Both the position numbers and the translations under genes were made by a program. Positions 1 through 13,032 of a stretch of DNA of 64,000 nucleotides are shown here, in pieces (position 1 is the first letter of the stretch; every line of letters starts with the position of its first letter). Under the pieces are notes generated by a model. It was not told where the DNA came from, made no database searches, and saw only the letters and a program-made list of their open reading frames with translations. The stretch spans positions 620,001-684,000 of the forward strand of contig NZ_OY856306.1 of the NCBI RefSeq assembly GCF_963693435.1. Direction: 5' to 3'. This DNA is from Pasteurella atlantica. GTDB lineage: Bacteria; Pseudomonadota; Gammaproteobacteria; Enterobacterales; Pasteurellaceae.

Positions 1-396
1 AAAATATCTGATCAAGGTGGAGCTTTCAACAAAGGATATATTGAGGCAGAACTCGATATTCATTCTGATTTACCTTTTTTTAAATGCCATTTTATTGGAG
101 ATCCTGTAATGCCAGGTTGTTTAGGATTAGATGCAATGTGGCAATTAGTCGGTTTCTTTCTTGGTTGGATTGGCGGAAAAGGAAAAGGTCGTGCATTAGG
201 TGTTGGTGAAGTGAAGTTTACAGGACAAGTTTTACCTACAGCTCAAAAATTAATTTATCGTATTAATATGAAAAAAGTGATTAATCGTAAATTAGTGATG
301 GGTGTGGCAGATGGAGAAGTAGAAGTTGATGGTAAAATTATCTATATTGCTACTAATTTAAAAGTTGGGCTATTTCGAGATACATCATCATTTTAA
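1..396 (+). CDS. fabA: 3-hydroxyacyl-[ACP] dehydratase/isomerase FabA, 3' part only
   Basis: The reading frame is open from base 1, so the gene starts before the window; 131 codons and a stop are visible. FabA dehydrates beta-hydroxydecanoyl-ACP and isomerises the product, the branch point to unsaturated fatty acids in the cytoplasm. Seen: the active-site His stretch [12 protein letters not shown], followed by GLDAMWQL that holds the catalytic Asp, and the family C-terminus [12 protein letters not shown]. This is nearly the same as the E. coli protein over the visible part. About 40 N-terminal residues are missing because of the window edge, not by mutation. No clear terminator follows; the next element downstream is the rRNA promoter. 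Confidence 0.97.
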   Translation, partial: KISDQGGAFNKGYIEAELDIHSDLPFFKCHFIGDPVMPGCLGLDAMWQLVGFFLGWIGGKGKGRALGVGEVKFTGQVLPTAQKLIYRINMKKVINRKLVMGVADGEVEVDGKIIYIATNLKVGLFRDTSSF

Positions 397-652
397 CTTC
401 GTGATATCTTCAATTAAAGTATGATCTTGCCTTAAAGAGTAAATTTTTTAAAAGTTATTTATTTGTATAATGAAGTTTCCCACCATCTACTAACGAGTAG
501 TATTGCTTCGATATTTCGCTAAGAAAAAGTAATTTTACGGAAAATTCAGAAAATAATATTTTTAATGTTATGCTAAAAAATTAGAAAAAAACGACAATTT
601 GAGCTAAATTTAATCGTTCGAATGGATTTTTCAATATTTTTCCAAAAAGTAC
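397..652. other. AT-rich intergenic stretch, no gene seen
   Basis: Between fabA and the rRNA promoter I see no open frame, tRNA or clear terminator. The last 120 bases are very A/T-rich with short A tracts, the kind of sequence that often acts as an UP element or Fis-binding region in front of rRNA promoters. That role is inference only. Confidence 0.4.
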
Positions 653-680
653 TTGCGTCACCTTTAAAAATCTCTATAAT
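653..680 (+). promoter_or_regulatory. rRNA operon promoter
   Basis: A -35 box TTGCGT at 653-658 and a perfect -10 box TATAAT at 675-680 are 16 bases apart. A C-rich discriminator-like stretch (ACGCCAC) follows, giving an expected start near 687. Position about 210 bases before the 16S gene, and the AT-rich flank upstream, fit an rrn P1-type promoter. Confidence 0.75.
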
Positions 681-691
681 ACGCCACACAC

Positions 692-753
692 AACGACGCA
701 CTGTTGTGAAACGAAGTTTTAACTGGTGCGTCGTTGTTTTTTGCTCTTTAACA
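692..753 (+). promoter_or_regulatory. rrn leader antitermination signals (boxB-like hairpin and boxA)
   Basis: The 9-base arms AACGACGCA (692-700) and TGCGTCGTT (727-735) form a hairpin, and TGCTCTTTAACAA (about 741-753) matches the boxA element that recruits NusB/NusE to rRNA transcripts. A second boxA-like TGTTCTTTAAAAAATTGG lies at about 2779-2796 in front of the 23S gene. The order hairpin then boxA just after the promoter is the usual rrn leader arrangement. NusB itself is encoded at 15102. Confidence 0.6.
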
Positions 754-892
754 ATTTATCAGACAATCTGTGTGGGCACTTGTTGATTGACTTATTTGAA
801 AAAAATATTTGAAATAAAGAAGTCTTAATAAGTGTCACTGAAAATTTATTTAATAAAAATTCTATGTCAGTTTATTGAGCGATTAAACTTTT

Positions 893-2432
<1,540 letters not shown>

Positions 2433-2505
2433 CCTGAATAAGCGACAATGAGTGCTCACACAGATTGTTTGATAGAAATAATAAGAGACAAAAGACATCA
2501 TTTCT

Positions 2506-2582
<77 letters not shown>

Positions 2583-2618
2583 CTCATTGAGTGTGGTTAG
2601 AAATGATAGTGATGTGTT

Positions 2619-2694
2619 GGGGATATAGCTCAGCTGGGAGAGCGCCTGCCTTGCACGCAGGAGGTCAGCGGTTCGATCCCGCTTATCTCCACCA
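2619..2694 (+). tRNA. alaT: tRNA-Ala (TGC anticodon)
   Basis: This is a 76-nt cloverleaf starting GGGGATATAGCTC with anticodon stem-loop CTGCCTTGCACGCAG (TGC), T-arm GGTTCGATCCC and encoded ACCA. It sits 36 bases after tRNA-Ile in the same rRNA spacer and would be released by processing of the rrn transcript. Confidence 0.97.
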
Positions 2695-3020
2695 ATTCAT
2701 CATTGCTAAGTGAATTTGTAAATATATTTATAAGTTAATTTAGCAATGATGAAGCACGTTAAGTGTTTTGTTATATTTGTTCTTTAAAAAATTGGAAACA
2801 AGCTGAAAACTGAAGACTTTCAAGTTCAGAAGACAGAGTACGGAAGACAGATGACAGGAATTAAAACTGTAATTTGTTAAAGTGGCTGTTTTTTGAGAAG
2901 AAGTCTGAGTAAGAAACTAAAAAATAGTATGTTGAACAAAAGCAACATACGAACTTGAGTTGTTTAATGTAACAACGTTAGGTTTTCTTTAATTTATTTT
3001 AAGAATACTTGAGGTTGTAT
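2695..3020. other. 16S-23S spacer, part between tRNA-Ala and 23S
   Basis: This 326-nt spacer holds a boxA-like signal near 2779 and the first copy (2825-2855) of a 31-nt direct repeat whose second copy is at 6056-6086 after the 23S gene. Its last bases and the start of the 23S-5S spacer can pair, as expected for the long 23S processing stem cut by RNase III. No gene is seen. Confidence 0.6.
2825..2855 (+). repeat. 31-nt direct repeat, copy 1, upstream of 23S
   Basis: Begins TTCAGAAGACAGAG and continues ACGGAAGACAGA. It matches 6056-6086 at 29 of 31 bases, in the same orientation. The unit itself is built from GAAGACAGA-like words. Function unknown. Confidence 0.85.
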
Positions 3021-6034
<3,014 letters not shown>

Positions 6035-6055
6035 ACAACACTCAAGTGTTTTTGT

Positions 6056-6086
6056 TTCAGAAGACAGAGGACGGAAGACAGAAGAC
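6056..6086 (+). repeat. 31-nt direct repeat, copy 2, between 23S and 5S
   Basis: Partner of 2825-2855 (29 of 31 identical, same orientation). The two copies frame the whole 23S gene and the second half of the upstream spacer, so recombination between them would remove 23S. Confidence 0.85.
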
Positions 6087-6182
6087 TGTAAGGTTGGAGT
6101 TTGAAGTTTAAGAAAGTTAAAGTAGAAGCTTGTTTTTAATTTAAAGAATGAAGAAAAGATTAGATATAAATATCGACAGATT

Positions 6183-6302
6183 TTCCTGATGGCCATAGTG
6201 CAACGGAACCACCTGATTCCATACCGAACTCAGAAGTGAAAAGTTGTAACGCCGATGGTAGTGTAGGGTCTCCCTATGTGAGAGTAGGACACCATCAGGG
6301 TT
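6183..6302 (+). rRNA. rrf: 5S ribosomal RNA
   Basis: A 120-nt gene closed by the stem CCTGATGG/CCATCAGG, with the conserved CCGAACTCAGAAGTGAAA and GCCGATGGTAGTGT stretches. It is followed 15 bases later by a strong terminator, so it ends the operon. Confidence 0.96.
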
Positions 6303-6316
6303 TTATAAGAAGGAAG

Positions 6317-6347
6317 AGCCGTAACTAGAAATAGTTACGGCTTTTTT
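6317..6347 (+). terminator. rRNA operon terminator
   Basis: Perfect 11-bp stem AGCCGTAACTA / TAGTTACGGCT around a GAAA tetraloop, followed by a run of six T. Classic intrinsic terminator. Confidence 0.93.
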
Positions 6348-6462
6348 GTATTTAAAAGACAGTGAAAAATAAAAAAACGCTCAAATATTACAATCAAAAT
6401 AGTATTACTAAATAGTTTTATATTATAATCTTCTGTAATTTGTAAATTTTTAACAGGATCTT

Positions 6463-6471
6463 ACCGCTTGT
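6463..6471 (-). repeat. DNA uptake word overlapping the xerD start codon
   Basis: ACCGCTTGT is the reverse complement of ACAAGCGGT. Its last two bases are the first two bases of the GTG start of xerD. Confidence 0.8.
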
Positions 6472-7363
6472 GAAGAAACTTGACCCCATTATTGAGTTGT
6501 TTTTAGATAGTTTATGGCAAGAACACGGATTGTCAGAGAATACTATTGCTTCTTATCGACAAGATTTAGAACTTTTTAGTCAGTGGCTATCTGATAAACA
6601 CAATTTTTTGACTTTAGATCATTTTGATTTACAAAGTTTCTTAGGACAACGTTTGGAGCAGGGGTATAAAGCGTCTAGTTCTGCGAGAATGTTAAGTTGT
6701 TTACGTAAATTCTTTCGGTTTTTATATTTAGAAAATTATCGTAGTGATGATCCTACTGCAACCTTGATGTCTCCTAAAAAATCTCAACGGCTACCTAAAT
6801 CTTTGAGTGAAGAGAAGGTGTTAGATTTATTAAATGCACCTAATACCCTGGATCCAATTGAGTTACGAGACAAGGCGATGTTAGAGCTGTTATATGCAAC
6901 AGGATTGCGTGTGACAGAATTAGTTTCGCTAACATTGGAAAATTTGAGTTTACGACAAGGTGTGGTTCGTGTGATTGGTAAAGGGGATAAGGAGCGACTT
7001 GTTCCCATTGGTGAAGAAGCAAATTATTGGATTAATGAGTTTTTTCTGTATGGACGTCCTTTATTACTAAAAAATGAGCAGTCTGATGTGTTATTTCCAA
7101 GTCGTAGAGGGACACAAATGACTCGTCAAACTTTTTGGCATCGTATTAAACACTATGCTTTGCTTGCTGATATTGAGAGCGATAAATTATCCCCCCATAT
7201 TTTACGGCACGCTTTTGCGACACATTTAGTGAATTATGGTGCAGATTTAAGGGTGGTACAGATGTTATTAGGGCATAGTGACCTCTCAACTACGCAAATT
7301 TATACCCAAGTGGCAAAATCTCGGTTACAATCACTTCATCAAAAATATCATCCAAGAGGATAA
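6470..7363 (+). CDS. xerD: Site-specific tyrosine recombinase XerD
   Basis: With XerC, XerD resolves chromosome dimers at dif, activated by FtsK at the septum. The 297-residue length and sequence match the E. coli protein along the full length: SAM-like core-binding domain about 1-90, catalytic domain about 105-290. Seen: GLRVTELV with the first catalytic Arg (147), GKGDKERLVP with the Lys, HILRHAFATHL, LLGHSDLSTTQIYTQ with the nucleophile Tyr 278. The start is GTG; an AGGA ribosome site lies 11 bases upstream and no ATG fits better. The start codon overlaps an uptake word. It is probably co-transcribed with the small membrane gene 3 bases downstream. Confidence 0.96.
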   Translation: MKKLDPIIELFLDSLWQEHGLSENTIASYRQDLELFSQWLSDKHNFLTLDHFDLQSFLGQRLEQGYKASSSARMLSCLRKFFRFLYLENYRSDDPTATLMSPKKSQRLPKSLSEEKVLDLLNAPNTLDPIELRDKAMLELLYATGLRVTELVSLTLENLSLRQGVVRVIGKGDKERLVPIGEEANYWINEFFLYGRPLLLKNEQSDVLFPSRRGTQMTRQTFWHRIKHYALLADIESDKLSPHILRHAFATHLVNYGADLRVVQMLLGHSDLSTTQIYTQVAKSRLQSLHQKYHPRG

Positions 7364-7366
7364 GCA

Positions 7367-7660
7367 ATGAATTCGTCATTTTCAAAATTTAGTTGGGCAT
7401 TAGGTGGCTTATGTTTACCTTGTGCTTTATGGCCGTTAGCATTATTACTTACACCTGCATTATCTAATCATATTCAATTTAGTTCTTTACAACTTAATCT
7501 CTTATCTATTTCCCTTTGGGTTTATCCGTTTATTCTTTTTACTATCGCTTATCTTTTATTTAAATTGTATAAAACCAATGTTAAGTTAGCAAAGCAATTA
7601 CTTTTGGTGGCGTTTATCGGTGCTTATGGGTATTGGGGTTATATTTTTAGCTTAATTTAA
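7367..7660 (+). CDS. Small membrane protein, uncharacterised (possibly DUF5389)
   Basis: The protein has 97 residues and starts 3 bases after the xerD stop, so it is probably translated from the same mRNA. Three hydrophobic segments are visible, about 10-32, 45-66 and 77-96, joined by a short charged loop (KLYKTNVKLAKQ). No catalytic motif is seen. Small three-helix proteins of this type follow xerD in other Pasteurellaceae, and I believe the family is DUF5389, but that label is from memory. Function unknown. Confidence 0.75.
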   Translation: MNSSFSKFSWALGGLCLPCALWPLALLLTPALSNHIQFSSLQLNLLSISLWVYPFILFTIAYLLFKLYKTNVKLAKQLLLVAFIGAYGYWGYIFSLI

Positions 7661-7751
7661 GAGAGTGTCATATAGATGTCGTCCCTGTGTCGTTCTTTCT
7701 TCTGAACTTTGTTGTTAATATGAAAATCCACTTAATGAATGGAGAAGAATA

Positions 7752-8246
7752 ATGATTATACAGAAATTAAGATTAGAACGAGGTTGGTCTCAACAACAGC
7801 TTGCTGAAATGAGCGGTTTAAGTACTCGAACAATTCAGCGTATTGAAAATGGTAAGACAGCCAGTAACGAATCAGTAAAATCATTAGCCTCTGTTTTTGA
7901 AGTGGATTTTTCAACTTTAAAAGGAGCATTAACAATGAAAACTGAAACACTATCGTCTTCAAACAATAGCAATGAGTTAATACTTACTCGTGATGAACAG
8001 TTAGCTTATCAAAAAGTACGTAATATTAAGCGTTTTTATATCAAACTATTTGTGTTTGTTATTGTGATGAGTATCTTATTGATAATTAATTTAACCGCTA
8101 CACCTAATAGTTGGTGGGTACACTGGGTCTTTTTAGGCTGGGGATTGGGGTTAATAATTCGAGGATTAAAAACGTTTGATTGGTTACCCCCTTTAGGTGT
8201 GGAGTGGGAAAAACGTCAATTAGAGAAGTATTTAAATAAAAGATAA
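7752..8246 (+). CDS. XRE-type HTH regulator fused to a 2TM membrane domain
   Basis: Residues about 3-58 form a lambda-repressor-like HTH domain (RGWSQQQLAEMSGLSTRTIQ, then RIENGK). After a linker of about 35 residues, residues 85-164 form a domain with two transmembrane helices (FYIKLFVFVIVMSILLIINL and WWVHWVFLGWGLGLIIRGL) ending in charged WEKRQLEKYL, typical of the Pfam '2TM' domain. It is therefore likely a membrane-anchored transcription factor. Its targets and signal are not visible. A GGAGAAG ribosome site sits 6 bases before the ATG. It is followed by a terminator shared with the convergent methyltransferase gene. Confidence 0.85.
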   Translation: MIIQKLRLERGWSQQQLAEMSGLSTRTIQRIENGKTASNESVKSLASVFEVDFSTLKGALTMKTETLSSSNNSNELILTRDEQLAYQKVRNIKRFYIKLFVFVIVMSILLIINLTATPNSWWVHWVFLGWGLGLIIRGLKTFDWLPPLGVEWEKRQLEKYLNKR

Positions 8247-8263
8247 CGATGGTCATAACTTAA

Positions 8264-8297
8264 AAAGACTGGGTTTATAAAATAAAACTCAGTCTTT
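8264..8297 (+). terminator. Terminator after the HTH-2TM gene
   Basis: Arms AAAGACTG (8264-8271) and CAGTCTTT (8290-8297) with extra pairs (GTTT/AAAC) inside. The 3' arm overlaps the last codons of the convergent methyltransferase gene. Confidence 0.6.
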
Positions 8298-9044
8298 CCA
8301 CTTTGCTTTAACAAAAAGTAATGGTGGGCGGTGTGTGAGATCTTTAAATTCATTATGCCATTGTGGTTGATCTATTAGCATTGGTTCTTCTATTTGTTCA
8401 ATTTCAAATCCTGTTTGGATTAATTGATTTAAAATTGTTGCCATTGTGCGATGATAAGTTTTAAAGGGTTGTTTAAACCAATTTCTCTCTCTTTCTCCCT
8501 CATCTCTATAATGGTTTAAGCGATATGCTATTTGTAGATTATCCATATTCTTTTCCCAGCGATTTCCTTGTTTATGAGCAGTAACTATTGGGTGTTCTTG
8601 TGAGAAAATAAGTGAGCCTTTTAAGTTAAGCTTTGTTTTTATATCCTGTAAAAGCTGTGGAAAATTCTCAATATAATGAAAGGCAAAAGAACTGGTAATT
8701 AAATCAAAATTACCTTCATCAAGTTGTTTTAGTTGCTCCATTGCTAAACAATGTAATTTATAAGCGGTAGGATTTATTTTATTTTTTGCAAAATTTTGTT
8801 GAGCCTGATTTAGCATTGATTGAGATAAATCTACACCAGACACATAACTTGCACCTTGTTGAAGATAATAGTGTAAATGTTCACCTGTTCCACAGCCTAA
8901 ATCTAATATTCGTTTATTTTTTAAATTTGGAAGGAGTGAGAACATTGTCGGTTTTTCCACAACTTCATTCAAACTCATTGGATTGGTTCTTAATTGTTGA
9001 TAGCGTTCAAAGAATACAGATTTATCGTAAATGCTTGTTTTCAT
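8289..9044 (-). CDS. Class I SAM-dependent methyltransferase
   Basis: The protein has 251 residues. Motif I, ILDLGCGTGEH, at about 45-55 and an acidic GVDLSQSML at about 70 define a Rossmann-fold SAM-binding site; FDLITSSFAFHYI is the usual post-motif. The C-terminal part (HPIVTAH, then WFKQPFKTYHRTMATILN) resembles small-molecule methyltransferases of the UbiE/COQ5-like superfamily. The substrate cannot be deduced. It lies after mrcA on the same strand, but a hairpin separates them, so it may have its own promoter. Confidence 0.85.
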   Translation of the reverse strand: MKTSIYDKSVFFERYQQLRTNPMSLNEVVEKPTMFSLLPNLKNKRILDLGCGTGEHLHYYLQQGASYVSGVDLSQSMLNQAQQNFAKNKINPTAYKLHCLAMEQLKQLDEGNFDLITSSFAFHYIENFPQLLQDIKTKLNLKGSLIFSQEHPIVTAHKQGNRWEKNMDNLQIAYRLNHYRDEGERERNWFKQPFKTYHRTMATILNQLIQTGFEIEQIEEPMLIDQPQWHNEFKDLTHRPPLLFVKAKWKD

Positions 9045-9070
9045 AATAAGTATTTTTGTTATAAATGAGA

Positions 9071-9094
9071 AAAGCGAGTTTTTACACTCGCTTT
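9071..9094 (-). terminator. Probable mrcA terminator
   Basis: Arms AAAGCGAG and CTCGCTTT around an 8-nt loop, just after the mrcA stop on the minus strand, followed there by TTTTCTC. Short stem with an imperfect T tail. Confidence 0.55.
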
Positions 9095-9103
9095 AATGAT
9101 TAA

Positions 9104-11683
9104 TTAGAATAATTCTTTGGTTTTTATCTCTGGTGAATCTAAACCTGATTGAGAATTTGGATTGGTTACTGGAATTTGATAACCTTGTTCAATAATATAT
9201 TTATTTTTAGGTTCTGTACCTTTAATAAAATATTCTGTTAAATCATCACCTAGTAAACCATATTGAGCATCAATTCCTACTTTAATAATATTGGGTGGTA
9301 TAGTTTCAGCACGTTGTGGTTTATCAGAAAGTGCGACTTTCATATACTTAATCCAAGCTGGAAGTGCTGTACTTGCACCCGCTTCTCCTCTACCGAGTTC
9401 TTTATTATCATCAGAAGCAACATAAACAGTCGTTACAATATCGGAGCCAAAACCCGCATACCAAGTTACTTTAGAATTGTTAGTTGTTCCTGTTTTTCCA
9501 CCAACATCTTTACGAGGTAATTGCTGCGCTATTCGCCAACTTGTACCTCTCCAATCTTGCCCTCTCTCACCGAAAGCGGCTGAATGTAATGCACTACGCA
9601 TTAAGAATGCGAGTTCTCCACTAATGACACGAGGAGCATAACGAATAGTCTGCTCTGTTTCAGAGGCGGTTGCCATTAAGCTAGGATCTTCTTTCTTTGT
9701 TGTAGGCTCTATTTGTAGGTCAGTAATATTATTATCATCTGATGTTGAAAGTGAATCCACAACTTCATCCTCATCCTCTTTTACAAAATCAAAATAGGTC
9801 GGTTCAGGGTAAATAACAGGAATATCATTACAAGAAATACAAGCAATACGGGGATTTGCTTTATAGAGTTCATTGCCCTGATAATCTTCAACTCTTTCGA
9901 TGATAAAAGGATCAATCAAATATCCTCCATTATCAAATACAGCATAGCCACGAGCCATCTCTAATGGTGTAAATGATGCAGCTCCTAAAGCTAAAGCTTC
10001 AGTTGCTTTATACTGATCTCGATTAAAGCCAAAACGTTGTAAATATTCAGCAATGTAATCAATGCCCGCCATTCTCACCGTTCTTACCATCATTACATTT
10101 TTGGATTTTCCTAATCCAACACGTAATCGCATTTTTCCTTCATAAATATTTGGTGAGTTTTTAGGAACCCAAGGTTCTTGACCTGCTTTACGAATAGTAA
10201 TTGGTGTATCATTTAGTGTTGTTGCAAGGCTTAATCCTTTGTTCATCGCAGCAGTATAAATAAAGGGTTTAATAGAAGAACCGACTTGCACCATTGATTG
10301 TGTGACACGATTAAAATTGCTTTGTGCAAAACTAAATCCACCGACAGCAGCTTCAATTGCACCGTTATTACTATTTAACGAAACTAATGCTGAATTAACT
10401 TGTGGAATTTGTCCAAGTTCCCAATCAGTAGAGCCTTGTTTATTTTGTATTGCTCTCACCCAAATTTGTTGACCGACTTTTAATACTTGCTTCACAGAAG
10501 TAGGAGATGATCCTTTTTTATTTTTATGGATAAATTTTCTTGCCCATTTCATTCCAGATAATGGAAGGTCTGCCTCTTCACCATCAGCTAACAAAATATG
10601 TGCTTTATTTGGGGTAACATTCAAGACAGCAGCACTTACAAAAGGCTCAGAAATAGGGAGTTTACTCAAATGTTCAATAATATCTTCTTCATTCCACGCT
10701 GCGCTATTTTCCTTCCAAAGTGTTACCGCACCTCTCCAACCGTGACGTTTATCATATTTAATTAAATTTTCTCTTAATGCTTTCTGTGCTTCAAATTGAT
10801 CTTTTGATAAAACAGTTGCAAAAACCTTAAAACCTTTGGTATAAGTCGCTTCTTCACCATAACGTTTTACCATTTCTTTACGCACCATTTCAGTGACATA
10901 CTCAGCACGAAAATCTAAAATTGTTTTATGAAATTTAGAAAGAATTGGTTCTGCTTTAGCTTTTTCATACTGTTCTTGAGTAATTTTTTTTACTTGTAGC
11001 ATTCGCCATAATACGGTATTGCGGCGTTTTTCTGCTCGTTTCACAGAGTAAATAGGATTCATTGTAGAAGGGGCTTTTGGAAGTCCTGCAATAATCGCTG
11101 CTTCGGAAAGAGTCAGTTGATCTAATTCTTTTCCAAAATAAGTTTGAGCCGCAGTTGCAACACCATAAGATCGGTATCCTAAATAAATTTTATTTAGATA
11201 TAATTCTAAAATTTCATCTTTACTCATTACCTTTTCAATTTCTGTTGCTAAAATTAACTCTTTTAATTTACGAGCAAGCCTTCTCTCTGGTGTTAAGAAA
11301 AAATTTCGAGCTAATTGCTGAGTAATAGTACTTGCCCCCTGTTTTCGCCCACCTTTTAATAGGGCTACAGCAGCACGTGCAATACCTTTTAAATCATATC
11401 CACTATGCTCATAAAAACGCGTATCTTCAGTGGCAATAATGGCATCAATAAGTTGCTGTGGAATATCTGCTAATTTAACAGGAATACGGCGTTCTTCACC
11501 TACTTCTCCAATTAATTTTCCATCAGAGGTATAAATTTGCATTGGTTGTTGCAGTTTAAAATCCTTTAAGGAATTAATTTCAGGTAGGTCTGCTTTTAGC
11601 TGAACATAGGTTATTCCCCCACCAATAGCAGCGAGAATAATAAGAGAAAGTAAAGTGCTTAATATTATTTTTGTGATCTTCAT
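9104..11683 (-). CDS. mrcA: Penicillin-binding protein 1A (bifunctional transglycosylase/transpeptidase)
   Basis: An 859-residue class A PBP that polymerises and cross-links peptidoglycan from the inner membrane. Seen: one N-terminal membrane anchor (about 8-27), glycosyltransferase-51 domain about 55-230 with EDTRFYEHSGYD and GASTITQQLARN, an OB-like insert, and a transpeptidase domain with SxxK (S469-K472, GSSIKPF), SKN (LGKSKNVMM) and K730-TG (GGKTGTTNN). A low-complexity acidic loop (KEDEDEVVDSLSTSDDN) lies just before the last third. In Pasteurellaceae and Neisseria ponA/mrcA is divergent from the comA/pilM operon, as here. Length is normal for the family. Confidence 0.96.
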   Translation of the reverse strand: MKITKIILSTLLSLIILAAIGGGITYVQLKADLPEINSLKDFKLQQPMQIYTSDGKLIGEVGEERRIPVKLADIPQQLIDAIIATEDTRFYEHSGYDLKGIARAAVALLKGGRKQGASTITQQLARNFFLTPERRLARKLKELILATEIEKVMSKDEILELYLNKIYLGYRSYGVATAAQTYFGKELDQLTLSEAAIIAGLPKAPSTMNPIYSVKRAEKRRNTVLWRMLQVKKITQEQYEKAKAEPILSKFHKTILDFRAEYVTEMVRKEMVKRYGEEATYTKGFKVFATVLSKDQFEAQKALRENLIKYDKRHGWRGAVTLWKENSAAWNEEDIIEHLSKLPISEPFVSAAVLNVTPNKAHILLADGEEADLPLSGMKWARKFIHKNKKGSSPTSVKQVLKVGQQIWVRAIQNKQGSTDWELGQIPQVNSALVSLNSNNGAIEAAVGGFSFAQSNFNRVTQSMVQVGSSIKPFIYTAAMNKGLSLATTLNDTPITIRKAGQEPWVPKNSPNIYEGKMRLRVGLGKSKNVMMVRTVRMAGIDYIAEYLQRFGFNRDQYKATEALALGAASFTPLEMARGYAVFDNGGYLIDPFIIERVEDYQGNELYKANPRIACISCNDIPVIYPEPTYFDFVKEDEDEVVDSLSTSDDNNITDLQIEPTTKKEDPSLMATASETEQTIRYAPRVISGELAFLMRSALHSAAFGERGQDWRGTSWRIAQQLPRKDVGGKTGTTNNSKVTWYAGFGSDIVTTVYVASDDNKELGRGEAGASTALPAWIKYMKVALSDKPQRAETIPPNIIKVGIDAQYGLLGDDLTEYFIKGTEPKNKYIIEQGYQIPVTNPNSQSGLDSPEIKTKELF

Positions 11684-11718
11684 CGAGAAAACTCTTTTTG
11701 TTAATGACGAATAAGTAA

Positions 11719-11742
11719 TTTTAGCACAATAATAGTGCCTAT
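11719..11742 (+). promoter_or_regulatory. Palindrome and -10 candidate upstream of comA
   Basis: GCAC-N7-GTGC (11724-11738, centre 11731) sits about 45 bases before an inferred start for a -10-like TAAAAT at 11764-11769. That is where an activator such as CRP with Sxy would bind a competence promoter. The sequence does not match the usual CRP-S form (TGCGA-N6-TCGCA), so the regulator is uncertain. Confidence 0.3.
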
Positions 11743-11792
11743 TTTAATTTTACGATCATACCTTAAAATGCACTAAAAAGGAAAAACAATAG

Positions 11793-12536
11793 ATGTTATT
11801 TCAAACAAAATTACAGAATAAAAAATTGGGATTAAGCCAAAATGAGCAATACTTTTGTGTGGTTTCCATTGAAGATCAAGTAATTTGTACAAAATGGTAT
11901 GAAAAAGACAGTAATAGATTATTAGATATTTTAAAGAGAGAGAAATCAGAAATTTGTATAATTCAAAGTATGAGTGACCGCTTTATTTGGAGAAAATACC
12001 TTTTTTTCCCTCATTATTATAATAAGGCAATGATATATCGCCAAATTATTGAGGTATTAAAACAAGAGGTTCCTGTTTCTATTGAGGAGATCTATTTTGA
12101 TTATCAAATAGCATTACAAGAATCAGAGAATATTTATAGAGTGATTATTTATGCACTTATTAAAAATAATGAAACAGATTTTAGTCTCAATAAGCAGATG
12201 GTTTTAGACAGCGAACTTTATTGTTATCGTAGGGGAATCGATTATTTAGTCCATCAACAATTAGATAACAAGGGGGAAAGTAGTAGAGAAGATACTTATT
12301 TATTTAAAAATCAACTTATTCAGTTTAAACAAACAGAGCTTTTCCAGATATCTATTGAAAAATTATCACAACTCACTGGTTATAAGCGGTTACTTACTAT
12401 TGAAAAAATACAAAATTTATCACAAATAGAAAAAGAAAAAATTATTACACTGGCGTTACCTAGTGATCAGAAAATTATTGATCCTTATTTATATATAATA
12501 GCATTAGGAGCCTGCTTATGGAATGGCAAGGTATAA
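11793..12536 (+). CDS. comA: Competence pilus assembly protein ComA (PilM-like)
   Basis: The protein has 247 residues and no signal peptide. Position (divergent from mrcA, first of a four-gene set ending in a secretin), size and the pattern of the next two genes identify it as ComA, the actin-like PilM homologue that forms the cytoplasmic ring of the type IV pilus/DNA-uptake machine. Direct motif evidence is modest: PilM proteins are divergent here, and only the general fold signs (LYIIALGACLWNG near the end, as in PilM ALGLAL) can be seen. Its 3' end overlaps comB by 19 bases, which indicates translational coupling. It is slightly shorter than the H. influenzae protein. Confidence 0.8.
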   Translation: MLFQTKLQNKKLGLSQNEQYFCVVSIEDQVICTKWYEKDSNRLLDILKREKSEICIIQSMSDRFIWRKYLFFPHYYNKAMIYRQIIEVLKQEVPVSIEEIYFDYQIALQESENIYRVIIYALIKNNETDFSLNKQMVLDSELYCYRRGIDYLVHQQLDNKGESSREDTYLFKNQLIQFKQTELFQISIEKLSQLTGYKRLLTIEKIQNLSQIEKEKIITLALPSDQKIIDPYLYIIALGACLWNGKV

Positions 12537-13030
12537 ATTTAACAAATTATCATCAAACAAATTGGCTAAATAAGATTAAAAAAAGATATTTTTATTATAT
12601 GGTTTTGATTGTTATTTTTATTATATTGGCGGTAATGATAAAAATATACAGTAATAACTTTTATACAAATGGATTATATTATCAACAGCAAAATAATAAA
12701 TTTAATCTTAAAATTAAAAACAAAGAAGCATTATTAAATAATTTTCTTAATAACAAAAAAATGCAAAAAAATCTTCTTAATGCTCAAAATATAAAATTGA
12801 TACTGGATAAACTTCAAAATCTACCCATTGAAGGTACAGTGAATGAAATTAATATTAAACATAATATAACAGATTATTTTTTGATTTTAGGAAAGTTAAA
12901 TAAACAAGAAGATTTTGAAAAAATATCAGCTTATTTAAAACGTATTAAAAATACAAATTTTAGTATTAATATGCTACAAACTAACAGTGATAATCAATTA
13001 GAATTTATTATTAAAGTGAGTTTTATATAA
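12518..13030 (+). CDS. comB: Competence pilus assembly protein ComB (PilN-like)
   Basis: The protein has 170 residues with a short cytoplasmic N-terminus, one membrane helix at about 28-46 (YMVLIVIFIILAVMIKIYSN) and a periplasmic region rich in Lys and Asn that starts as a coiled coil. This is the PilN plan: the helix anchors it in the inner membrane, the tail binds PilM/ComA, and the periplasmic ferredoxin-like part pairs with PilO/ComC. Overlaps comA by 19 bases; 2 bases before comC. Codon use is very AT-rich, as in the whole operon. Confidence 0.78.
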   Translation: MEWQGINLTNYHQTNWLNKIKKRYFYYMVLIVIFIILAVMIKIYSNNFYTNGLYYQQQNNKFNLKIKNKEALLNNFLNNKKMQKNLLNAQNIKLILDKLQNLPIEGTVNEINIKHNITDYFLILGKLNKQEDFEKISAYLKRIKNTNFSINMLQTNSDNQLEFIIKVSFI

Positions 13031-13032
13031 AG

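Noticed and set aside
6470-7363. Integrase of a mobile element
   Set aside because: The sequence follows XerD along its full length and has no att-like repeats or cargo next to it.
7660-7752. tRNA, riboswitch or small RNA in the short gaps
   Set aside because: I scanned the intergenic gaps for cloverleaf arms and known riboswitch cores and found none beyond those listed.
11748-11769. CRP-S competence site (TTTTACGATC half) at comA
   Set aside because: Only one half matches, and it would lie too close to the ATG for an activator site; a palindrome at 11719-11742 fits the spacing better.
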